A stretch of 64,000 nt of DNA from Globisporangium splendens. Taxonomy: Eukaryota > Oomycota > Peronosporomycetes > Pythiales > Pythiaceae. The notes under the pieces were generated by a model. That model was not told the origin of the DNA. It made no database searches and worked only from the letters and a program-made list of their open reading frames with translations. Of the stretch, positions 44,871-55,000 are shown one piece after another (the stretch's first letter is position 1; each line of letters begins with the position of its first letter). Location: contig VFIW01000073.1 of NCBI GenBank assembly GCA_006386115.1, forward strand, positions 62,001-126,000, given 5' to 3'. The translations under genes were made by a program, and so were the position numbers.

Positions 44871-45389
44871 AAACTGTGCAAGTAGTGTATCCGAACACGC
44901 TCACATGGACCGGCTTGCTGGTGCTCAACGTGAGCATTCTTGCTTAGCAGTTCATACAAAGAGTAGACTAGATCCGCAAAAGTGCGACCTTTCTCATAAA
45001 AGTCGGATAGAAGAGAATTGCATTGATAGTTTCAACCGCTGTCTCTGCCGAGAAAGTGCACGCACACAACGTACATTCTGCACTGTACCGTCTGAGCATC
45101 GAGATCTTGCGCTCATTCGTCTACAGCGTGAGTGGCCATTCATTTCGAAGACGATGGGCTATCGGCGCACACGCAGAAAATGCCGGCATCACGTACGCGG
45201 CCGCCTCTGTATCACAGACTCGCCAATATGTGTTCGAGCCTTGATATGATGGTGAGCAAGCTCGTCGGAGAAAGAACCCGTCGTCTGCGACCACACCGAC
45301 ATTACAGTCAAAGCTGTCGGCAAACTTGAGGATTACGTTCAGAAGGTGTCGCAGTCCGCGATCGCACTAACGCCATTTTGCAGTTCGGC

Positions 45390-45482
45390 CACAATTACGC
45401 AGAATTGATATGTAAACGTAGAAAATAGCGACCGCGGACACACAAAAACGCGGTACGAGGCGAACCGCGAGACCCAGATTCA
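45390..45482 (-). pseudogene. relic of the multi-TM family N-terminus (right arm)
   Basis: Mirror copy of the relic at 28882-28974, with the same sequence and the same premature stop. It was therefore already dead before the inverted duplication. Confidence 0.5.
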
Positions 45483-45926
45483 TCCTTTTTGGCGTCAGTC
45501 GCCGTGCCAAGGGTCCAGAGCATGAAGCATCAGCGATGGACAGCGGCTCTCGACATCATTGTTGTGTTGGATAGCTGGTAGGGACTGTGTTAAGAAGAGA
45601 GATCATGCGAACACACTGTGTCTGACAAACAACACTTAGAGTCAAACATTTGTTTGAGCGAAATGCGCTGTTTGATTTGTATTACGTCAGAATAGAACTC
45701 AAGTGGACGTTTGGAAACCACTGCCGCGAACACGCAGTCCCGGACTATATGCTATAGCCTTGTCTCGTGTGGCACCTGCAAACGCTCATCGTGGCAACAA
45801 CTGGAGACTGGAGTAGTAAATCCTTGGTTTGTACTGCTGTCGATTGAAATTCGCCTGCAAGTCAAAAGATTGGATCTTATTGCATGCCGCGCTCTTTCTC
45901 ACATCATAAAAGATAAATTCATCCTT

Positions 45927-45977
45927 TATTGTAGGTCACGACGATGAACCTAAATATACCTCACCTTATAAAGATAA
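45927..45977 (+). mobile_element. micro-insertion: last ~50 bp of the LINE (right arm)
   Basis: Mirror of the insertion at 28387-28437, with the same flanking 15-bp duplication (GATAAATTC on both sides in this orientation). It supplies ATGAACCTAAATATACC upstream of, and in frame with, zinc-motif gene 3. Confidence 0.75.
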
Positions 45978-46039
45978 AAGATAAATTCTCGCGTTTCATA
46001 CTCACATTCGGTATTTTGCTGTGGAGAATCAGAACCAAC

Positions 46040-46921
46040 ATGAGCCTACAGCAAGGTTTCTCATCCCAGGTATCTTTGCCACCTGCACTCTCAAGTCTCG
46101 TGCACACAACCGTGCTGAAGAGCGGCGAGGTGTCCCTCGCAGCGTCTCCGCTCGATTGTGATCGTGCTTTTGAGACATCGTTGCTTCTTTCAGAATCGAG
46201 GCCGAACGAAAAAGGCGCGAGGTTAAAGCTGCATGACGACTGCCTGGAAATACTCGACATCAGCATCTCGATCCCAGCGACGCATTCGGATCTCCGATCA
46301 CCATTGAAAGAAGAAACTGAGGCAGACTCGACTCCGCTCCGCTTTGGTGAGCTCATCGAGAGTATTGCGGAAAACCAGTGTTGCGGCGTGGAATATGCTA
46401 TCCCTCCAAGCACGGCGAATCAGCAACCCTCAGATGGCTCAACGTTTAGCGAAGCAATCTCCCGATATGATCCAGATACCCAATGTCGATATCGCAACGG
46501 CAAATGTGCACAGCTTCGCACCTACAAGAAGAACGGCGCACTGCATACATTGTGTGAATGGCATCGTGCGAAGTCCTGTGTGAACCAAAAGGCATTTGAC
46601 AGCAAGAAGCGCCAGCGTTTCAGCAAAAGTGTCGTCCCACGCAAGACGTCACGAAGTAAATCGCAATGCAATCCAAGACAGCCAGCTAAACGGCCACAGG
46701 ATACTGCAAAACCGAACAAAACCAGAAAAGGCACAAGACGTAGTCGCCGGTTAGAAGCATCACCGCTGTATCGAGGAGATGGCGGCGAGGATTTCTTCCA
46801 GGCGTTTACACTCGTTCTCGATCCGAATCAGCTGCTACAACTTCAAGTACCGGCGCTCACGCAATTCCTGATGGCGTGGCCACTGCAGTCCATCAGCTCG
46901 ATGGACTCGCTCTCGATATGA
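46040..46921 (+). CDS. Cys/His zinc-motif protein 3 (right-arm copy)
   Basis: 293 aa, identical in protein sequence to the left-arm copy at 27443-28324. Start ATG at 46040 (MSLQQGF), stop TGA at 46919-46921. The zinc motif is at residues 149-175, followed by a long Lys/Arg-rich segment (residues 186-238). By the breakpoint argument this is the ancestral copy and the left one the duplicate. It converges on the prolyl-4-hydroxylase-like gene with about 307 bp between stops. Confidence 0.7.
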   Translation: MSLQQGFSSQVSLPPALSSLVHTTVLKSGEVSLAASPLDCDRAFETSLLLSESRPNEKGARLKLHDDCLEILDISISIPATHSDLRSPLKEETEADSTPLRFGELIESIAENQCCGVEYAIPPSTANQQPSDGSTFSEAISRYDPDTQCRYRNGKCAQLRTYKKNGALHTLCEWHRAKSCVNQKAFDSKKRQRFSKSVVPRKTSRSKSQCNPRQPAKRPQDTAKPNKTRKGTRRSRRLEASPLYRGDGGEDFFQAFTLVLDPNQLLQLQVPALTQFLMAWPLQSISSMDSLSI

Positions 46922-47228
46922 AACACTTGTCCGTCAAGCTTCGGATCTGACCTGTATCGATACTCCCGTGTCAAGAGCGGTCGTCCGTCACGTCTTCTTG
47001 GCGTTGCCTTCATTTCTGCATGTGAGATGGAGAGAGCAAAGTAGCTTTGATGTACTCATTGTGTGAAGCAGTGAGTGCAGCTTTAGCAGTTCCTGTATTC
47101 TTTTGAGACCTTCAGCTACGCAACAAATACGCCCCGTGGTTTTGCAGTCAACATTTATTGCGTGAATACAGGCGAAAATAATCAATCGTTTTCCTACATG
47201 CAAGTGGCATCCATCGTCGTACCCATTT

Positions 47229-48744
47229 TCACTTGAACTGCTTGTTCCAGACCCATTTGTTGCCGGAATACTTGGTGCCTTCTTCGACTGGGCACCCGCC
47301 GTGAAGACTCATTGGATCACTCTCACCTGACGGCAACATGCTGTAGAAGATCACGACTTTGCGCTTGCGTGGGGGTACTTTCAGACCTTTTGAGCAATCA
47401 TTCATCACAGCAGGCTGAGGCGCACCACCTGCGCGTGGGAAAATGGTGTGGCCGCCCTTCGGGACGTCGGACATGTACCAAAACACCGTGATCATGCGGT
47501 TCTTGTACCCGTAATCGATCATTTCCAGGATGTCCGGAGAGTTCTGATATCGGTCGACGCCAAAGGAATCCATGTGATGGTCGTACTTTTGTGTCTTCTC
47601 ATAGCGCAGCACTTGCACATCTTCTTGGTGGGAGATCGGAACCTTGGTGATGTCAGCAGTACGACGGTCGATGTCTCGCACCAACTGATGCTTGGATGAC
47701 GACAACCAGTACGTAGTACTCGTTCTCCAATCGGTCGCAGGACGGTTTTCGTGGCCATCAATAAGAGACACTCCCGAAGGAGCCAGGTGCTCTACCGACA
47801 GATCCATGATGACATCGATCTCTTCGTCTTTCAGGAACTCATCGACTCCGAACACCAGTGGGATCATGTTCAAGGTTTCCATAACCATGTCGCCTTTGCC
47901 GAAAACATCCTTCACAATTGCTGTAATGAAAGTCAGCACATCCACCCTCGTTTAGTTCTCACGTTGGTAACTTACATTAGGATACAATATTTCGAAGAAC
48001 TCACTTTTGTGGCCGATCTTGACACCAGGCCAGATAAACTGGCCGCCTTCGAAGAGGTAGACAATACTGTTGATCATCTCGCTGAGGACTTCCAGGCGCT
48101 TTCCATCTGGAGTGAAGAACGCGTACGGCTGTTTGTACTTTTCGGCAAGCGCATCCTTGGGTGGAGGGATCTCCAAGAGCTCTTCGAGGTTCAATTTGAA
48201 CGACGTGAAATCAGTCGAGGTCTCAACCGTTCGGTTTGCCCAGTTGCCGTCTTTGAACGCTGTAACGAGCAACCTGAAAGTATCACAACACCAGTCGCGT
48301 CTTTGTTAGATAGAACTGAACCACCTCGCTCGTAAGCAGAGCATTAGTTCGTGATACGTACGTTTCCTGCGGGGTCTTCTCGACGCATAGTACGTGGAAT
48401 CCCTTGACCGGATTCAAATCGGTCAGATACTGGTGAGCTTCAGTGCAATCGATCGTCTGTGACGTGGTCTGAGTGCTACTAACAGTACGTCTCTCAATGC
48501 CTCGATATTGGTCCAAAGCGAGTAGCACGCGCGCCTTAGTTGAGTCAACAGCAGTCTGGAACTCCGTCGGCTGGAGCACCGCAAACACCGCCACCGCGAC
48601 GGCAACCAGCGCGACGAGCGTGGAGCCAAGTGGGAAGGATCCTGACGACGACGAGTGCGACTTCTTTGACGTTGCAGACTGCATCGAGGGAGCCACGTCG
48701 GAGTTCTGGGGCTCCTCGTTCTTGTTGTCGTGTCCGGCTGCCAT
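47229..48744 (-). CDS. prolyl 4-hydroxylase-like 2-oxoglutarate/Fe(II) dioxygenase
   Basis: Exon 1 (48744-48362) encodes a Ser-rich cytosolic head and a signal anchor (STLVALVAVAVAVFAVLQP), so it is a type II ER/Golgi membrane protein. Exon 2 is 48273-47976. The catalytic exon runs to 47229. The iron ligands are visible: HxD in HHMDSFGVD and the distal His in SLHGGCPV, with the 2-oxoglutarate Lys region GTKYSGNKWVWN just after. This matches prolyl 4-hydroxylase alpha-type enzymes, which hydroxylate proline in secreted proteins. The acceptor of the last exon is unclear: the strong ATTACAG gives the wrong phase, while GTGAAG at 47911-47910 keeps it and gives about 453 aa. A LINE fragment sits 56 bp upstream of the ATG. 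The last 17 bases are duplicated at the left palindrome edge. Confidence 0.82.
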
Positions 48745-48799
48745 CGTGGCTCGCGCTCCTCTGCTGCTGCTCTCGCCTTGGACGCAAATTGCGGAATGC

Positions 48800-48890
48800 T
48801 TGAAATTCGTAATGAAGATTAGTTAGGAGAATGGATATTGTAGGTCACGAAGATGAACCTAAATATACCTCACCTTATAAAGATAAAGAT
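48800..48890 (+). mobile_element. micro-insertion: last 91 bp of the LINE
   Basis: AATGAAGATTAGTTAGGAGA through TATAAAGATAAAGAT matches the LINE 3' end. It is bordered by AAATTGCGGAATGC at 48786-48799 and 48891-48904. It lies in the promoter or 5' UTR of the prolyl-4-hydroxylase-like gene, in the orientation opposite to that gene. Confidence 0.88.
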
Positions 48891-48904
48891 AAATTGCGGA
48901 ATGC

Positions 48905-49656
48905 GGAATTGGCGCGACGACTTCAACATGTGGGACCCTGTGAAAATGAATGTTGAAGGCGCTCAGAAACGCAACCTGCATCCAATATTGCAGTGCATAG
49001 GATGTTGCAGTTTATTTGATACCCTGTCTTCTTCTATAGATAATAGAGAATGAGGAGTGGCTGCTCTGGTTTGCTCTGGAGTAGTATGAGAAGATGGAGG
49101 GATATGCGGTTTTACTGGTGTGTGTGTCTTTGTGTCGCCAAATGTGCACAACAAATCCGATTTCACACTTTAATAGAGGACTCTCCCATTTGCCTTCCTA
49201 TAAAACACAATTCCTGAATATCTACAAACTCCTGAAGCAGTCATTTATCCGAGTGACGTAAAAGAATATTTAAATAGGCAGCAACCTAGAGTGTACAACT
49301 GCGCTCAGTCACACACGTTTCAAACATTGTTTCTTAGAGTAGTGTTATAGGAAGGTATGAGGGGAGATTCACGGGAAGTGCGTGCTTGCAGCGGCACTAA
49401 AGACATGCACAATGGTGGCTGCTAAAGGAGCGGGCAGCGCGTTCGTTCGTCGCGGTCCGAGCGATTGCTCATGCGTTTGCGCCTGGGATCCCAGTATAAT
49501 GCGTACGTTGCAGAAGCTGCGGCTCTGTTGCATGGTCTCATAGACGCGTAATTGCTCATCTATTTATGATCGCAAAAGAGAGAATATGCTCAGATGCCAA
49601 GATGTGCAACGACAGACCACGCGAATGAAGACCGTAATGGTGCTGCTATAGTCTAT
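48905..49656. other. intergenic, nothing found
   Basis: About 750 bp between the LINE fragment and the TIR pseudogene. No coding, repeat or RNA signal. Confidence 0.45.
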
Positions 49657-52020
49657 TTAAGCTGGCTGCCACGTGTGCGTGTCATAGTTGGGGTCTTGGG
49701 TCCATGTGCGCTCCGTCGCAATATGCTGTGCGGGTTGGCAGACTGGACCATCGCGCTTGAACTCCTGGCAGCACACCCACCGGCTCGCGAGCAGCGTGCT
49801 GCCCATGTAGTACGCCGAATGGGTGCGGCAACCGCCAAGCGTGGATGCGATCGCAGGATCGAACGCGACGCCGCAGCGTGTGCAGAGGATCTTCTCCTTT
49901 GCAGTGGTAGCTTGTACGATGTCTCTCTCAGTTGGACACTGGAGGTGGTGGTTCTGGGTGTGGACGACGGCATGACGCAAGGCGCTGGTGGTTGCGTACA
50001 GCAGGAAGCTGCCGTCGTACACGATTGGAGGCGGTCGGTTGTGCCGAGTCGCAGCGAATTGACGAATGGCACTGCAGAGGACGACGGTGACAGCTACGCC
50101 GTTGATCTCTTCGCAGCTGAAGTCTAGGGCCAGCACTCGGCTCTGCGTGTCGCCATCGCCTTCTCGAATCAAACTCGGGTACACGTTGAACTCGGTGGTT
50201 CCAACGACGTCGGTGACCCAAGACGGGAGCTCCAACTGTCTCGGGTCTTCGAGAAACACAAAGATCATGGGCTTGCGGCATGTCGCGGCGTACTGGAATT
50301 CGAGCTTACAGCTGATCGACTTGATGTAGTCCAAGGTGAGGAAGACCACGACGCACGCGACATTCTCGGCGGCCGTTGTCATCGCCGAGTTCACGTTGCC
50401 CTGCATGTGGCCGAACACATCGAATCACGGCCGTAGGTTCTGTACTCGACCCTGCTCGTGCACGTCCAGCACTGTCATTTGCGAGTTCCACTGGTACGAA
50501 AACATGGCATCGAGCATCAGACCTGGGAGTGGCATCCCACGCTCGTCGAGCACGGGCAGTGGGGCCGGGAACGATCCCCGTGTAACCGTGTAGTGTACCG
50601 GAATCAGCTTCAGCCCGTTCTCTGGCTTCTCGGGGAGCAATGTGTGTGGCGGAGGCACCGCTGCAGCTTGAAGTCGAGAATTAGACTCCAGTGAGCGCGA
50701 GTCCAGGACGATACCCAGCGCTTCTAAGGCACTTGCATTGGAATCGACGCTGCCTTGTGAGTCCATCAAACCTTGAACTCGTCTGCAGAGCTCGTCAGCC
50801 TTCTCGCCGCGCAGCCCCATCGCTTGAGCTTTTTCCTTCGCAGCTTGCATGATCGCAGCTTCGTGGGACTCATTTTGCGCGGTCTCTAGGATTCACTGAG
50901 GCGACACCAGAACGTTGTTCAAGCATGATAGAAAGTCGGTGGCAAGACACGAATCCTTCACTTTGCAGGCGCAACCAGGTATGTCCGAGTATTTCGTGTA
51001 GATTTGGTTCAAGTCATCTAGGTTCGCCTGGTACCAGAGTCTGCCTGCCATGGCCATGGCGAGCCAGCCGTGCATCCGCACTTTGGACGCGTTGATGGGC
51101 AGAACCGGTTTCCTCCAACGCGTCGCAGCCTCAAAGAGGCGACGGTAGGGAGTCTGCGTACTCGTCATGCACTCATCGGTGATGACAAATACCGCGACGC
51201 GGGCTTTCACGAGCGCACATGAGATCCTTGTTCACATCTTGCTCTTGGCTGCAAAGGGTTGTTGGTCCGTCGCACTCTTGATCCTGGGATGCAGCGCCGC
51301 GGGCTTGTCAGCGACAACTTTGCCATTGCGACCGGCAAACTCTACGGTAGTGTAGCTAGGGGAATGGATATTTTAGTTCGCACAGCGTAACATAATATAC
51401 CTCACTTCAAACCGAACCGACCGGCAAACACTATTACCACACTGTTCGCTTTGGATTCTTCTGTCAACTGCGTCGTCGAGTCCAAAAGTTGCTGCTCCTC
51501 GACAATGAGGTTGTCCATTTCCTCATCAGATCTCGCCTCCTCAAATACCTCTGTCACTTCCGAGAGAGTGAGAAACTCCAAGTTGTTTGTCGCCGAAATC
51601 CACGAAGCCTGCATTTGGTGCGGGTCAAAGAGACCTGGTTCCCACGTTCCAAATGCAAAGCAGACCGCTCTGATCGCCCCTGATGGTCGAGAATGGAAAG
51701 TCATCGCTGGACCGCTGACTTGCTTTCGGTTTTCTTTCAAAAATGAGACTGTCTCAATCAGCGTGGTGGACTGCTGGAAATTCGAGTCAATTGCCAGTAC
51801 GGCGACGTCAACTTTGCCGAGCACATCTGCGCATGCCTGCATATCTCGTGGAAATATTTCGGTGAGGATGACGATCGAGTTCTCAACGCTGGCAAGGTCA
51901 TAACCACTTTCACTTCGCCCTGTTGCTGTGACCAGAAGCATTTCCAATGCCTGGATCTGCGTGGAATGGCAGATGAAGATCGCGCGCTTCTTCGCGCTGC
52001 CTCGCTCTTTATACCTTTGC
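49657..52020 (-). pseudogene. broken gene: three TIR-like modules plus CHORD-like zinc module
   Basis: One frame runs from the LINE D junction (52020) to TGA near 49657, interrupted by a 77-bp insertion (51341-51417) and by TGA codons near 51231, 50895 and 50425. Module 1 begins KKRAIFICHSTQ and continues to VDVAVLAIDSNFQQSTTLIE. Module 2 has ARVAVFVITDECMTS, YRRLFEAATRW and PVLPI. Module 3 has LDAMFSYQWNSQ, FDVFGHMQGNVNSAM, VACVVVFLTLDYIKS and CKLEFQYA. All three follow the TIR strand-helix pattern. The C-terminus has C-x2-C, GGC-x2-H, WVCC and a final C-H pair, like a CHORD zinc module. The TGA at 50425 replaces what should be Trp in LRPWFDVFGH (TGG to TGA). No ATG exists at the 5' end because LINE D removed or displaced it. 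Confidence 0.65.
51341..51417 (+). mobile_element. 77-bp diverged LINE 3' end inside the TIR gene
   Basis: GGGGAATGGATATTTTAGTT and CATAATATACCTCACTTC resemble the LINE tail (GAGAATGGATATTGTAGGTC, CTAAATATACCTCACCTT) with many differences. CGACCGGCAAAC flanks it at 51329-51340 and 51418-51429. Removing it restores the TIR frame across VFAGRNGKVV. It is from an older or different subfamily. Confidence 0.7.
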
Positions 52021-55000
52021 AAGGTGAGGTATATTTAGGTTCATCTTCGTGACCTACAATATCCATTCTCCTAACTAATCTTCATTTCGAATTTCATCTA
52101 GGAGTGTAAATGTGTCTATAGCGCTGATTGCACTAGATCACTTCGAACTGCTAAATAATCTTTGACCAGGATGGCATGTTCTCTTGGTCCTATGTGAGGC
52201 TGCCTTGTGTTGTCCAATGACCTTGGGTCTTCCGAACTTCTCACAAGCCAATGCATGACGTCGTTGTCAAGATCCTGGGTGAGATTGTTGAAAGCAGCTC
52301 TTTGAGTTGGGAAGTGAACCTGCGTTGAGGTTCTGGTGTCCATGGCTAGGTTGGCGGCTGAGTCCGCCATCTTGTTGAAGGCACGGTAGTGATGGTACCA
52401 TCCTCGGATGTCGATGCAATCCGCGAGTCGTCGACTTGTCAGGTATAAACGTGCCAATCGGTGGTGTCGAGGGGACCGATGCATTCGCTGTTGGGAGATA
52501 ATGAGTGCACTGTCTCCAATCACGTACAACGGTTCGAAGTGACTGCGTTGGGCTTCTCGGAGTCCATGTATGAGACCCCAGTACTCGGCAAAGTTGTTGG
52601 TCGTGTCCTTCCTGCTATACGCCATGCTCGCGGCCCAAATTAAACTGGCTGTGTGCGAGTCCTTATGGACACGCACGATAATGGATCCAGTCCCTCCTGG
52701 TCCTGGATTGCCGCGTGATCCACCATCGAAAAACAACAGGTAAACGCCGCGAGTATCACTTGGAGTCAAGGGGATGGCGTCGGTTTGGCTGAGAAAGCAG
52801 TCGACATATGCCTTGAGAACTGCTGCAACCGTGTGACCGTCCGAGTCTCCAGCTTGCGCTTCAGCGAGTCGTGTGAGGTTTCGCATTCCTGCCTCTAATC
52901 TGGTCATCATGATCGCCATCTCAGCAGTCGATTCGATTGGATCCGAATCCATGCGTCGCAGATGCGCACACCAAATGGATTGTATGAGCGACGCGCTCAT
53001 ATATCGCCACAGCATGTGTGCGACGGAATAGAGATGATCTTGGAGATGTTCATTGGAGAACTTGTGTCCGATAATGTGTCTCTTGATCGTGGTCCATGCA
53101 TGCCTTGGAGTATGTGGTAGATCCAGACTGAAGATCCAGATTGCGGGGTCGTGATCAGGAGTGATTCCGATCTTCGCCCATAGCGCATAAAAGCAGTTCC
53201 ACACCAGTTTGGCTTTCGGACACTCCCAGAGTAGATGTTGAACAGAAGATTGGACAACTTGGGAACATTCGGGATTCGAGCAGGATAGATCAGCTTTCTC
53301 CTAGTTCCACATGGAGAGTCGGTTGGCTTTCAGCCGGAGAAGAGTCTGGGCTGTATAAACTGTAATCCCTGGGATGTTGTGCAGTTCGCTCCATTGGATT
53401 AATTGCAGTCCTGACCACAGAGATCCTGCTGTATGGACAGCTTTGTTGACTGCTGCATCTCGAGTATCTTTGCCAATTTGTGTCCTCGTTGCTGCAACTT
53501 GTTGCCGATAGAAAGATCTGGTCGTATTGTATCGTCCGTTGCCACCCCATAGTTGCACGATTCTTGTGAAACGTGGATGTGCATGGAACGAGACCTTCTG
53601 CCCGTTCAAGTCTCTTGTTGCCATGATGTCACAGTCCATTGCGGAGTGAAGTGTATGCGTAGCTTTGACTAGGGTCGTGTCGACGTGGGTCAGAGTTGCT
53701 TCACTGGTGTGCAGATGCCATTCGTGGTTATAATGACGTTGCCCGTTGTACAACCGAAGCACATTTGTTTGCTGTGGTCGATACAGAAGCTGTGGGAAGT
53801 TGGATACCAACGTAGCACATAACCGCTCGAGCGCTCGAATAGACGGCCGGGAGAATCCGAAGATTCCACATGTTGGGATGAAGTTAAGCACTCCTGGTCT
53901 TATCCACTCCCATCGAAGTATGTCTCCCAGTTGTGCTGTTCCAACTGATAATGATGTGTGAGCAAGCTTGTAAGGGGAGCCGTTGGAATCAAGAAGCCAC
54001 CAATCTGCAGTCGAGGTCATGTATGGCAGCCATTCTGCACAGAATGTCCCACGTAGCTTTCGTCCTTCGGCGATGATACCTGGAAGCCTGTCAGACATTT
54101 TAGAGCTGAGGTCGATCTGGAACACATCGCCGTCCCATTGAGTCTGCACAATTGTCGACTTGAAGTGCTCGTAACAACAACGTACATTATCACGTTCTCT
54201 GGGCTCATAGGGTCGAGAATGGAGCGACGCACACAATGCTGCGCCAGTTGTCCACATGTTATCACGAAGCTGGAGTGGCCGCCTTGGAATTGCATCGAGC
54301 GGCGTGATGTACGTCGAAGAAGCCCTTGTGTTGTGCAGCAAGATTTCCCCGATGACCTGATCGATGTGAGGGGTAGTGATTGCCCATTTGGAGACTGCTG
54401 TGGCACTCATCGTCATCAGCTCAGTTCTGATGTTGGGTACTGACAAGCCTCCATTCATTTTTTTTGAGTTCAGCTTGTTCTTCCTTCATCCACAGTTTCG
54501 CAGGCTTACCATTCCTTGAGCCCCAGACAAATTGTTTCACTAGGTCGTGTAGCTGATTGACAATAGCCGTAGAGGGCCAGGAGTGCCTGGCCACATAAAG
54601 CACTTTGGGTACGATGACGGCACTGGCAATTGCTGCGCGCTGGGCGACAGAGTGAGTTTTGAGACGCGCAAGTCGAAGTCTGACACGTAAGGCTTGGATG
54701 CACTTGGACCAGTTACTTACATTCGAAGGCGTTTGTCCGACTTGGATACCGAGGTAGCGGCAATGTTCCTCACGTTGTAGCACATGAATGTCACTGACTG
54801 ACTCTTCGGTGGAGCTAAATTCCTTGTTCAGCGGTAATACTGCAGATTTGTGCCGATTGACTCGAAGCCCAGAAGCTGCTCCATATTTGTCCAGAATTGC
54901 AAACACGGCGTTAATATCCTTGGGATCGCTAAGATAAATGGTCGTGTCGTCTGCGTATCCTCCAAGTCTGACTTCAGTTGCGCATCCTGCTGCCTGGAGT

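Larger units (their letters stand above)
36770..44947 (+). pseudogene. oomycete multi-TM protein, right copy, split by LINE B and LINE C
   Basis: Three pieces make up the gene: 36770-36969 (67 codons plus 1 nt-level junction), then about 38591-40422 after LINE B, then 44885-44947 after LINE C, ending in TAG. The protein is identical to the left copy wherever they can be compared. LINE B cuts the gene just after SSLQDAASS, so the membrane anchor is separated from the rest. A long frame beginning in the LINE B tail (MDIVGHEDEPKYTSTYKDKD) is fused in frame to the downstream 600 codons and would lack the signal anchor. This gene keeps its upstream region but is doubly interrupted, so it should be inactive. 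Topology and family are as for the left copy. Confidence 0.75.
36747..47244. repeat. right arm of the giant inverted repeat (10,498 bp)
   Basis: Same content as the left arm in reverse, plus 1637 bp that equal LINE B and its target duplication. At its outer end the arm runs without a break into the prolyl-4-hydroxylase gene, and at its inner end into a plausible promoter. It is therefore the ancestral copy (inference from the breakpoints). Confidence 0.9.

Noticed and set aside
45944..46039. The first in-frame ATG (45944) as the start of zinc-motif protein 3
   Set aside because: Those 32 codons derive from a LINE fragment, and starting at 46040 gives exactly the length of the other paralogue.
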